A stretch of DNA of 64,000 bases from G963422745 sp965214285 (GTDB lineage Bacteria; Actinomycetota; Acidimicrobiia; Acidimicrobiales; Aldehydirespiratoraceae), in assembly GCA_965214285.1 (NCBI GenBank), contig OZ243946.1, forward strand, positions 2,170,001 through 2,234,000, written 5' to 3'. Under the pieces are notes generated by a model. That model did no database searches. It was given only the letters and a program-made list of their open reading frames with translations, and had not been told where the DNA came from. Made by a program: the position numbers and the translations under genes. Below are positions 1 through 9,405 of the stretch, piece by piece; position 1 is the stretch's first letter; every line of letters begins with the position of its first letter.

Positions 1-279
1 TGGCGTGACCTTGGCGGTGTCGTACAACTTGCACTGGATCGCGCACAGCCCGCCGCCGGTCTGCTCGCCCACGATGTCGATGCCGATGTCGCCGCTGTGG
101 ATGCGCTCATGGCGGTCCTGCCAGTCCTGCCAGAGCCACAGGTTCTTGAAGCGGGAGGGGCCGTACTCGCCAGGGTGCGCGGCCAGGGCGTCGCGGATCA
201 GCTCCTCGAAACGCCGCCCTCGGCCAGCCGTCGACTCCGCCTGACGGCAGATCTCAAGCGCCTCGTCGAACCCGCTCAT
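1..279 (-). CDS. N-terminus of a type ISP-like restriction/helicase protein (cut by window edge)
   Basis: The first 93 residues of a protein that runs off the left edge. The start is ATG with an AGGAGCC Shine-Dalgarno just upstream. Visible are a GRRFEELIRDAL segment (residues 21-32), an aromatic WLWQDWQDRH stretch (48-57), GDIGIDIV (63-70) and IQCKLYD (81-87). D68 with Q82-x-K84 fits the D...(E/Q)xK core of PD-(D/E)xK nucleases, and the layout matches the Mrr-like nuclease that opens type ISP restriction-modification enzymes and related nuclease-helicases. Those proteins normally continue with a helicase and sometimes a methyltransferase, which would lie outside the window. Role in DNA restriction is inferred from the family. 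Confidence 0.65.
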   Translation of the reverse strand, partial: MSGFDEALEICRQAESTAGRGRRFEELIRDALAAHPGEYGPSRFKNLWLWQDWQDRHERIHSGDIGIDIVGEQTGGGLCAIQCKLYDTAKVTP

Positions 280-337
280 CAGGCTCCTGCGGGCAGGGAC
301 GGGGGGAATGAGGCGACGATGCGGGCGGTGCGGTCGT

Positions 338-610
338 TCATCTGTCTTGCAGGGCGGCCGGCGCCTGGCACGGCGGCTCGTCGGCGATATCCATCCACAG
401 CCATTGGCAGTTGCAGGAGTCGATGCAGTCCTCGAGCCGGCCGCGCTGGCTCCACAGCAGGAAACCGACCACCACGATCACCGCCAGGATCAGCACCTTG
501 GCCATGACCCCGCGGACGAACACGACCACCAGGACCGACAGGATCGACAGGAACACCAGGGCGCCGGTGAAAGCCCAGCGCAGCCAGTCGGGGTCGATGC
601 CCTCGCCCAT
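338..610 (-). CDS. Small two-helix membrane protein, unknown function
   Basis: A 90-residue protein with two adjacent hydrophobic segments (about residues 14-32 and 36-53) separated by a short FVRG turn. A C-terminal tail has several cysteines (CIDSCNCQW, then CQAP near the end). The chosen ATG puts the first helix close to the N-terminus. The reading frame stays open further upstream, but that stretch is the opposite strand of the DUF3151 gene and is unlikely to be coding. I do not recognise a family; a small inner-membrane protein is the most that can be said. It is divergent from the DUF3151 gene, 45 bp away. Confidence 0.5.
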   Translation of the reverse strand: MGEGIDPDWLRWAFTGALVFLSILSVLVVVFVRGVMAKVLILAVIVVVGFLLWSQRGRLEDCIDSCNCQWLWMDIADEPPCQAPAALQDR

Positions 611-655
611 CGGGCGGGAGTCTAGGCCAGACGGGCGCAACGGTAGGCTCCGGAG

Positions 656-1072
656 ATGAGCAACCCGGTGCAGATGACAAGCGGCGGACCGCCCGAGACG
701 GTGCTCGACCCCGAGCCGCCCGAGGCCCTGGCCCGCCTCGAAGCCGCCGACGGCGTTGCCGACCTGGCAGCCGTGTGCGCCGACTACCCGCGCTGCCTGC
801 AAGCCTGGGCCGACCTCGGCGACGCCCTCGACGAGCCCGCCCTGGCCTATGCCGCATACCGCACCGGCTACCACCGGGGGCTCGACCGGCTGCGGGCCAA
901 CGGCTGGCGCGGCAGCGGCTGGGTGCGCTTCGATCACCCCGCCAACCGCGGCTTCCTGCGGTCGCTGGCTGGCTTGCAGGTCACCGCCGCGGCCATCGGC
1001 GAGGCCGACGAGGAGCAGCGCTGCGCCACGTTCCTGCGCCAGCTCGACCCGTCGTGGCCGCCGAGCCGCTGA
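656..1072 (+). CDS. DUF3151 family protein
   Basis: A 138-residue soluble protein matching the actinobacterial DUF3151 family. The diagnostic stretch is around residues 62-105: an AYAAYRTGYHRGLDRLRANG segment, then HPANRGFLRSLAGL and a GEADEEQRC motif near residue 118. Length is normal for the family. No biochemical function is established. The 3' end overlaps the following nucleotidyltransferase gene by 19 bp, so the two are probably co-transcribed and translationally coupled. Confidence 0.85.
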   Translation: MSNPVQMTSGGPPETVLDPEPPEALARLEAADGVADLAAVCADYPRCLQAWADLGDALDEPALAYAAYRTGYHRGLDRLRANGWRGSGWVRFDHPANRGFLRSLAGLQVTAAAIGEADEEQRCATFLRQLDPSWPPSR

Positions 1073-1647
1073 GCTTCGAGGTTGCCATCGCCGCAGGCGG
1101 CGCAAGCCGGCGGATGGCCGCCGACAAGGCCTTCATCAGCATCGACGGCGCCACCATGATCGAGCGCATCGCCGCTGCGGCGCTGGCGGCAGGCGCGGCG
1201 GAGGTGAAGGTCGTCGGCGGCGACGCCGGGCGCATCGAGGCTCTGGGCCTGCGCTTCGTCGCCGACGAAGAGCCCGGCGCCGGGCCGCTCGGGGCGCTGG
1301 TCACCGCGCTGGGCTGCGCCGCCCGGCCGGCCGTGCTGATGCTGCCGTGCGACCTGGTGGCGCCCACGCCCGCCGCGCTGCGCGAGATCGCGGCGGCGCT
1401 CGGAGGCCATGATGCGGCTGTGCCGTGGGTGGACGGCCGTCTGCAATGGGCGACCGCTGCTTGGTCCACCCAGGCGCTGGGCGCGTTGCGGGAGGCCTTC
1501 GACGCGGGGGAGCGCAGCCTGCGGTTCGCCCTTGAAGGGCATCGGGTGCAGCGGTTCGTGCCGTCGGATCCGGCTGCCCTGGCCGATGCCGACACGCCCG
1601 ACGAGCTGCCCGCCGGCGCGGAGGCAGCAGGCGTGGTGCCGGGGTGA
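1054..1647 (+). CDS. mobA: MobA-like molybdenum cofactor guanylyltransferase / NTP transferase
   Basis: A 197-residue protein of the GT-A nucleotidyltransferase fold. The N-terminal AGGASRRMAADKAF is the MobA signature (AGGxSxRMGxDKA), in which the loop binds the GTP phosphates. It is followed by a MIERI helix, and MLPCDL holds the metal-binding Asp. MobA attaches GMP to molybdopterin to make the bis-MGD cofactor of molybdoenzymes; the relative MocA would use CTP. The start is set at GTG 1054, inside the end of the DUF3151 gene, because the family begins about ten residues before AGG. No other molybdenum-cofactor gene is in the window, so substrate choice is inferred from sequence only. Confidence 0.75.
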   Translation: MAAEPLSFEVAIAAGGASRRMAADKAFISIDGATMIERIAAAALAAGAAEVKVVGGDAGRIEALGLRFVADEEPGAGPLGALVTALGCAARPAVLMLPCDLVAPTPAALREIAAALGGHDAAVPWVDGRLQWATAAWSTQALGALREAFDAGERSLRFALEGHRVQRFVPSDPAALADADTPDELPAGAEAAGVVPG

Positions 1648-1814
1648 CTGGCGCGGTTGCGCCGTGAGGCACAGAGCCGCTTGATGCCGCCCAGGCCAGT
1701 GTCGCGAGCGGCACCGCGGAGCCGGCCGAGCACGCCGAGGGCAGTGCCGCTGTCCGCAGTCGGTTGGCGCTATCGCGGTGAACGGCGCCGCCGTGAGGAT
1801 TAGGGTTGCGGGCC

Positions 1815-1820
1815 AGGAGG
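1815..1820 (+). promoter_or_regulatory. Ribosome binding site fixing the rhodanese start
   Basis: A perfect AGGAGG five bases upstream of GTG 1826. The frame is open from GTG 1778, but this site and the family's usual N-terminus both favour the later start. Confidence 0.75.
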
Positions 1821-1825
1821 GCCGT

Positions 1826-2143
1826 GTGGAGATTCCCCAGGTCGATGTCGACGAGCTCGAGCGCCGGATCGCGACAGGCGCGCCGCTGCTGGACGTGCGC
1901 GAGGACGACGAGTTCGCCGAGGCCCGCATCGCCGGTGCGGTCCACATCCCGCTGGCAGAGGTGCCTCTGCGGGCCGGCGAGATTCCCGACGGGTCGCCGT
2001 TGTACGTGATCTGCGCACGCGGCGGGCGCAGCGCCTCGGCGGTGGAGTGGCTGCGCCACAAAGGCGTCGATGCCGTGAACGTGGCGGGCGGCATGATCGA
2101 CTGGATCGACCGCGGCAAGCAGGCGACGCTCGGGAGCCGCTGA
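1826..2143 (+). CDS. Single-domain rhodanese (sulfurtransferase)
   Basis: A 105-residue single rhodanese domain. From GTG 1826 it starts VEIPQVDVDELERR, has LLDVREDDEF around residues 22-31, and the active-site loop CARGGRS with the catalytic cysteine near residue 63. Small stand-alone rhodaneses transfer sulfane sulfur to acceptors such as cyanide or thiols, or deliver sulfur for cofactor and tRNA modification; the physiological partner here is unknown. Its position after a MobA-like gene is compatible with sulfur or molybdopterin metabolism, but that is weak evidence. RNase D starts 8 bp downstream. Confidence 0.85.
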   Translation: MEIPQVDVDELERRIATGAPLLDVREDDEFAEARIAGAVHIPLAEVPLRAGEIPDGSPLYVICARGGRSASAVEWLRHKGVDAVNVAGGMIDWIDRGKQATLGSR

Positions 2144-2150
2144 CATCGGA

Positions 2151-3311
2151 GTGCGCCCCCACCGCTACGTGGCGCGTGACGCCGAGCTGCTCGAAGTGCT
2201 CGAGAGCCTGCAGAGCGAGCCGCGCTATGCGCTCGACACCGAGTTCCACCGCGAGCGCACCTACTGGCCCAAGGTCGCCCTGGTGCAGATCGCCTGGCCC
2301 GGCAACCTGGTGCTCATCGACCCGCTGGAGGTCGACCTGGCGCCGATGTGCCGGCTGATGCACAGCGACGCCCTGGCCACGCTGCACGCCGCCTCCCAGG
2401 ATCTCGAGGTGCTGGAGCTGATCTGCGGGTCGGTGCCACGGCGCATCTTCGACACCCAGATCGCCGCCGGCTTCCTGGGCATGTCGACACCCTCGCTGGC
2501 AGCCCTGCACGAACGCGAGCTGGGCGTGCGCCTGCCCAAGGGGAGCCGCCTGACCGACTGGCTGGAGCGGCCGCTTCGCGATTCCCAGCTCGACTACGCC
2601 GCCGCCGACGTGGAGCGCCTGCTCGACATCCAAGAGCTCCAGGCCTCCCAGCTCGCCGAGCTGGGCCGGACCGCCTGGGCCGAGGAGGAGTTCAGGATCC
2701 TGTTGGAGCGAGACCGCGGGCCGCGCGATCCCTACGAGGCCTGGCGCAAGATCAAGGAGGCACGCCAGCTCAAGGGCAAGGCCCTGAGCGTGGCCCGCTC
2801 GCTGGCTGCCTGGCGCGAGCGCCGCGCCGCTGAGCACGACCAGCCGGTGCGCTATGTGCTCAGTGACATCGCCATCGTGGCCATCGCCCAGACCCAGCCT
2901 GGCGACGTCGAGGCGCTCAGCAAGGTCCGCGCCGTGGACCGGGGGCTGGCCCGGGGCGCCCTGGGCAGCCAGATACTGGATGCCATGCGAGAGGGCCTGG
3001 CCGAGAACTGGCGGCCGCCGCGGCCTGCGGGGCGCTCAGGGAAGAACACCGACCAGCGCTCGGCGGTGGCCCTGGTGTCTGCGTGGATACATCAGCTAGC
3101 CCGCGACGAGTCGCTGGACCCTGCGCTGCTGGCCACCCGTGCCGACGTGGAGGCGCTGGTGCGCGGCGACGGCGAGTCGCGCCTGGCGCACGGCTGGCGG
3201 GCCGAGATGGCGGGCGAGCCGCTGCGCCGCATGGTGCGCGGCGACCTGGCCCTGGCCTTCGACGACGACAGGGTGGTGCTCGAGGAGCGCAGCCGCAGGG
3301 GCGTCCGCTGA
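2151..3311 (+). CDS. rnd: Ribonuclease D
   Basis: A 386-residue DEDD-family 3'-5' exoribonuclease, expected to trim tRNA 3' ends in the cytoplasm. The exonuclease domain fills roughly residues 10-185. Exo I is DTEFHRE (D29, E31), exo II is HAASQDLEVLE, and exo III is around LDYAAADVERLL, giving the DEDDy set. An HRDC domain follows at about 225-300 (RYVLSDIAIVAIAQ). Start GTG 2151 lies 8 bp after the rhodanese stop. Actinobacterial RNase D often sits near dxs; no dxs is visible here. Confidence 0.9.
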   Translation: MRPHRYVARDAELLEVLESLQSEPRYALDTEFHRERTYWPKVALVQIAWPGNLVLIDPLEVDLAPMCRLMHSDALATLHAASQDLEVLELICGSVPRRIFDTQIAAGFLGMSTPSLAALHERELGVRLPKGSRLTDWLERPLRDSQLDYAAADVERLLDIQELQASQLAELGRTAWAEEEFRILLERDRGPRDPYEAWRKIKEARQLKGKALSVARSLAAWRERRAAEHDQPVRYVLSDIAIVAIAQTQPGDVEALSKVRAVDRGLARGALGSQILDAMREGLAENWRPPRPAGRSGKNTDQRSAVALVSAWIHQLARDESLDPALLATRADVEALVRGDGESRLAHGWRAEMAGEPLRRMVRGDLALAFDDDRVVLEERSRRGVR

Positions 3312-3385
3312 GAGCGGCGGGCGATGGGCAATGCTGCGCAGGCAGTCGAGTCCCCGAAATGCCCCGATTTGTGAAACAGCGTCGC

Positions 3386-3391
3386 TATAGT
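3386..3391 (+). promoter_or_regulatory. Candidate -10 element for the small gene at 3428
   Basis: TATAGT matches the sigma-70/SigA -10 consensus at five of six positions in otherwise GC-rich DNA. It would place transcription start near 3398, giving a leader of about 30 bases. No convincing -35 hexamer is present at normal spacing. Confidence 0.4.
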
Positions 3392-3427
3392 TGAAGATTG
3401 CTGAAACATCGCACGAGGACGGATGCC

Positions 3428-3640
3428 GTGAAAAAGGGTCGACACCGGCGATATGAGGAGGCCCGGGAGCTGAAGCGCTCCCATGACGGCGATTTCGATG
3501 CGCTGTTGGCCAGCTTCGACGACGACTACGAAGACGAGGCGCGCCCCGAGTACGAGATCAAGCCAGAGCACGCCGCCTGGGCCGACGAGTTCGAGAAGGA
3601 ACTGGAGAGCGAGCTGGCAGGCGACGACCGCTCCGACTGA
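3428..3640 (+). CDS. Small charged protein, DUF3073-like
   Basis: A 70-residue hydrophilic protein beginning VKKGRHRRYEEARELKRS, followed by a DFDALLASFDDDYEDEA acidic stretch. The pattern of a basic start, an ARELK motif and an acidic tail resembles actinobacterial DUF3073 proteins, though the match is short. GTG 3428 is chosen because GAGGA (3415-3419) sits 8 bases upstream and a TATAGT box lies about 40 bases upstream. The alternative TTG at 3398 would fall at the predicted transcription start. Function unknown. Confidence 0.6.
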   Translation: MKKGRHRRYEEARELKRSHDGDFDALLASFDDDYEDEARPEYEIKPEHAAWADEFEKELESELAGDDRSD

Positions 3641-3664
3641 GATCAGCCTCAGGACTGAGCGGCC

Positions 3665-5374
3665 TCAGGCGCCGGTCTCGTCGAGGATCTCGTCCAGCTT
3701 GAGGATCTCGTCCTCGGTGACCACGCCGATGAAGGTGCCCTCGCCGTCGGTCACGGCCAGCACGTCCACCTGAGCGGCGCCCATGGCGGCGACTGCGTCG
3801 CGCAGCGTCCAGGAGGGCAGCGCGGTGGGCAGGTCCGTCGCCATGCACTCTGCGACGGACGTCGTCTCCCAGAGCTCGCGGTCGAGCTCGGAGATGTCGT
3901 CGAGCCGGGCCAGGCCGGCGAAGCGCACGCCGTCCACCACCGGCACCACCCGCTCGCGGCGGCCCAGCACGTGGAAGTAGACGAACTCGCTGACGGTGGC
4001 ATCCGGCGGCACGGTCAGCACGTCGGTGGCCAGGATCGACGTGATGGGCAGCGTGAAGCGGCGCTCCAGGTGCCCCAGGCGGCTGTCGTGCTGGTGGTCG
4101 GCAACCGACGAGCGGCCCGCAACGAGCTGGCTCACCGCGGCGGCCACCAGCGCAGGCACCACGAAGGCGCCGACCCCGCCGGTCGACTCGGCGACGAACA
4201 TCACCGCGGCGATCGGCGCCCGGTAGCCGGCGCCCAGGAACGCCGCCAGGCCCAGGATCGGGTACAGGGCGGTCTCGGAGCCCAGGGCGGTGCCCACGAA
4301 CTGGCCGAGCACCACGCCGAGCGCAGCCAGCGGGATGAACAGGCCGCCGACGCCGCCTGCGAGCAGCGTGGCCAGGGTGGCCGCGATGCGCAGCGCGAAC
4401 AGCAGGGCGATCAGCCCGAGCGCTCGGTCCTGCACGACCCAGGCCATGGCGTCGGTGCCCGGGCCCAGGGTGAGCGGCGTGTCGAAGGCGTGATCGGAGA
4501 CGAAGGCCAGCGCCGCCAGGCAGGCGCCGCCCGCGAGCAGGCGCACCCACAGCGACAGCCGTTTGGAGTCGCGCTTGGTGCGTCGCACCAGCCAGGCGAA
4601 GCCGCGGCCGCCGAAGCCGGCGGCGACACCCAGCAGCACCGCCCCGAGCAGGTCCACGGCCTGCACGCCCAGCACCGACACGCTGCCCTCGTCGACCAGC
4701 ACGCTGCGCTCGGCGAAGAACGGGATCACCGGCTCGGTGCCCACCAGGGTGACGAAGGTGGCATATCCCGCGGCGGAGGCCAGCAGCGAGGGCAGCAGGG
4801 CGTGCGGGGTCACGTCGTCGCGGTAGGGGGCCTCCATGGCGAAGATCACCCCGGTGGCGGGGGCCTTGAAGACCGCGGCGACGCCCGCAGCGGCCCCGGC
4901 GGTGAGCAGCACCCGTGCCTGGTCGCGGCGCAGCCAGGCGCCGAGCCGCTCGTGGATGCTCAGGCCCAGCGAGGAGCCCGCATAGATCGACGGCCCCTCC
5001 AGGCCGACCGCCCCGCCCATGCCGATGGTGGCCAAGCCCGCCAGCATCTTGGCAGGCAGCTGGCCGAGCGGGATGCGGGGGTGGCGCTCGTGGAAGGCCC
5101 GCACGTACTCGTCGCTGGTGGCCGAGTCGGCGCCGCGGCCAAAATAGCGCAGCACCACGATGGCGATGACCACGCCCGCGGCGGGGCCGGCCATCTGGAT
5201 GCCGATGCGCTGCTCGGAGAGCCAGTCCAGGAGCAGCTCCACGGTCAAGGCGTCGAAGATCGCCACCACCAGCGCCACGGCCACGCCGGTGGCCACCGAT
5301 GCGGCCAGGATGCGGATGTCGAGGCCGCGCACCACCGAGAGGCCCCGCGCCAGGGGCGAGAACTGCGGTCTCAC
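3665..5374 (-). CDS. ClC-family chloride channel/transporter with C-terminal CBS pair
   Basis: A 569-residue integral membrane protein. Hydrophobic helices cover about residues 12-430, and two CBS domains fill the last 125 residues. GLEGP near residue 125 carries the gating glutamate of the ClC family, and GGVGGLFIP is the GxFxP anion-pathway motif. The position of the internal proton glutamate of exchangers appears to be alanine (FAMEAPY), which points to a channel rather than a proton-coupled antiporter, though this is a hand alignment. CBS domains usually bind adenine nucleotides and tune gating. Start GTG 5374 follows the stop of the upstream gene by 7 bases, so the two are likely co-transcribed. 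Confidence 0.85.
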   Translation of the reverse strand: MRPQFSPLARGLSVVRGLDIRILAASVATGVAVALVVAIFDALTVELLLDWLSEQRIGIQMAGPAAGVVIAIVVLRYFGRGADSATSDEYVRAFHERHPRIPLGQLPAKMLAGLATIGMGGAVGLEGPSIYAGSSLGLSIHERLGAWLRRDQARVLLTAGAAAGVAAVFKAPATGVIFAMEAPYRDDVTPHALLPSLLASAAGYATFVTLVGTEPVIPFFAERSVLVDEGSVSVLGVQAVDLLGAVLLGVAAGFGGRGFAWLVRRTKRDSKRLSLWVRLLAGGACLAALAFVSDHAFDTPLTLGPGTDAMAWVVQDRALGLIALLFALRIAATLATLLAGGVGGLFIPLAALGVVLGQFVGTALGSETALYPILGLAAFLGAGYRAPIAAVMFVAESTGGVGAFVVPALVAAAVSQLVAGRSSVADHQHDSRLGHLERRFTLPITSILATDVLTVPPDATVSEFVYFHVLGRRERVVPVVDGVRFAGLARLDDISELDRELWETTSVAECMATDLPTALPSWTLRDAVAAMGAAQVDVLAVTDGEGTFIGVVTEDEILKLDEILDETGA

Positions 5375-5381
5375 CGGGTTG

Positions 5382-6173
5382 TCACCGGCTGCTCGCCGGA
5401 CGCTTCTTGCCAGCGGCCCGCTTCTTGCCGGCGGCCCGGCGGACCTGGGGGTGGGGCAGCATCGTCGCCGTTCCGCCGCCCGCGAGGCGGTCCTCGATGA
5501 TCGCCAGCAGGCCTTCGTATGCGCTCTCGCCGCAGAGCTCGACGATCTCCTCGCGCATCGTGAGATACACCGGGCTGGCGGCGCTGAAGGCGAGCGGGTC
5601 GTCGGTACACCACCATGCGAACTCGGCCCCGCCCTCGCCCCAGTCGCGGCGCTTCCACTCGCGCAGCACGTAGGTGGTGTGGCCGTTGTCGTCGGTCGAG
5701 TGGTCGAAGCGCAGCGGCACCTGCCAGCAGGCGTCGGGCTTCCAGTCGATGGGCCGCTCGCCGCGCCGCAAGGCGGCCTGGTGCAGGGCACAGCCCGGCC
5801 CTTCGGAGAAGCCGGGCCTGTTGGCGAGGATGCAGGCGTCGTCGACGGTGCGGGTCACCCAGTCGCCGTCGTCGTTCTTGTGGATGACGCCGCCTGACTC
5901 CTCGGCCAGCGCCGAGAACTCCCACTCCCAGGGCTCCATCTCCGAGATGCGAGCCTGCACCGACTTGCGGTCCTCGGCGTCTACGAAATGGGCGCCGTAG
6001 GTGCAGCAGCCGAGCTCGTACTCGGGCGCCGGCTCGGTGAACACGCCCAGGCAGCCCTGCCCGAAGATGCAGTGGTAGTTACTGGTCAGGAAGCTGAGGT
6101 CGAACAGCCAGGTGTCGCCGTCGTCGCTAGAGAAGGTGACCCATTCGTGGAGGTCGGCGGGAACCTCGCTCAT
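5382..6173 (-). CDS. Cysteine-rich conserved hypothetical protein
   Basis: A 263-residue protein with cysteines in CIFGQGCLG (about residues 35-43), CCTYGAHF (56-63), ACILANRPGF and GPGCALH (near 118-133), and ACWQVPL near 150. The spacing suggests metal binding of the YkgJ-like, iron- or zinc-chelating sort, but this is tentative. The last 25 residues form a basic lysine/alanine/arginine tail (RAAGKKRAAGKKRPASS) unlike the rest of the protein. It starts with ATG and ends 7 bp before the ClC gene. I cannot name a function. Confidence 0.65.
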   Translation of the reverse strand: MSEVPADLHEWVTFSSDDGDTWLFDLSFLTSNYHCIFGQGCLGVFTEPAPEYELGCCTYGAHFVDAEDRKSVQARISEMEPWEWEFSALAEESGGVIHKNDDGDWVTRTVDDACILANRPGFSEGPGCALHQAALRRGERPIDWKPDACWQVPLRFDHSTDDNGHTTYVLREWKRRDWGEGGAEFAWWCTDDPLAFSAASPVYLTMREEIVELCGESAYEGLLAIIEDRLAGGGTATMLPHPQVRRAAGKKRAAGKKRPASSR

Positions 6174-6212
6174 CGCGCAGCACGGTAGCGGCGCACGGCT
6201 AGCGTCGGTCGG

Positions 6213-6422
6213 ATGCAGGGCGAATTCGACGACATCCGATCACGGCTCGAATCGATCTCCGAGGAGCTGGCCGACCTGGCCATGGACCGGCTGCGCGAGT
6301 CGATGCACGAGAGCCCCGAGGCCGCCAAGACCGCCACTGCACAGGAGCGTCGCCTGACCAGGGCGCGGCGTGCCGTGGAGAAGGCGGCGCACCTGCTCGG
6401 CGGCCCCGACGGCTTCGACTGA
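6213..6422 (+). CDS. Small helical hypothetical protein
   Basis: A 69-residue, mostly charged protein with a heptad-like N-terminal half (FDDIRSRLESISEELADLAMDRL) and a basic second half (RRLTRARRAVEKAAHLL). It is probably a short coiled coil. It starts at ATG 39 bp from the divergent cysteine-rich gene. Similar short proteins occur in actinobacteria without known function. Confidence 0.55.
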   Translation: MQGEFDDIRSRLESISEELADLAMDRLRESMHESPEAAKTATAQERRLTRARRAVEKAAHLLGGPDGFD

Positions 6423-6505
6423 GACCCCGCAGCGGCCAACGCCGCAACGGGCGCAGCCGGCTGCTGTGACACCCGGCCGGCGGCAGGGCGGCAGGGCAGC
6501 AGGCG

Positions 6506-8944
<2,439 letters not shown>

Positions 8945-9018
8945 GAGGCTCCTCGGCTCGGGCGGCCGGCTGCTCGCAGTGCTCGACGGTCGGCGGCTTG
9001 TGGCATCGACCGCTGATC

Positions 9019-9405
9019 TTAGGAGTGCTCGCCGGCTGCGGCCTCTTCGGCGGCGTCTGCGTCGAGACCGCCGGCTGCGGCCAGCACCCCCGCCAGCACC
9101 CCGGCCCGCTCGTAGACGAGCTTCAGCCAGTGCTCGGCGGCGGTCTGGCGGCCTGCGATCGGGATTCTTCCCAGAGACGCCACCAGCGCGGTGATGTCGT
9201 CGGCGGGCTCGATCCGATCGGGCGGCTCGGGCAGCAGCGCAGGATCGCCCCAGAACTCGACGGGATCGACCTTGGGCCGTTTCGACTGGCCCTTGCCGGC
9301 CTGCTCCGCGCCGTTCTTGTGGGCGGCCGTCTTGTCGGCGGCGTCTTGCTTGGCAGCCTGTTTGCTGTCCTGTTTGGCAGCCTGCTTGCGGCGCTTCTCG
9401 CTCAC
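9019..9405 (-). CDS. Small partner of the SNF2 helicase; looks like a SWIM-protein C-terminus
   Basis: A 128-residue protein with a lysine/alanine/glutamine-rich first 45 residues, then VEFWGDPALLPEPP and an ITALVASLGRIPIAG stretch. The last part resembles the C-terminal region of the SWIM zinc-finger proteins encoded beside SNF2 helicases in mycobacteria and other actinobacteria. The SWIM CxC...CxH finger itself is absent. GTG 9405 overlaps the helicase stop by 4 bp (GTGA), so the two are co-translated. A DNA-related accessory role is inferred from position only. Confidence 0.6.
   Translation of the reverse strand: MSEKRRKQAAKQDSKQAAKQDAADKTAAHKNGAEQAGKGQSKRPKVDPVEFWGDPALLPEPPDRIEPADDITALVASLGRIPIAGRQTAAEHWLKLVYERAGVLAGVLAAAGGLDADAAEEAAAGEHS

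Noticed and set aside
3971..5500. A 509-residue plus-strand frame opposite the ClC gene
   Set aside because: Rich in His/Gln/Arg/Gly with no domain; it is the mirror of the ClC coding sequence.
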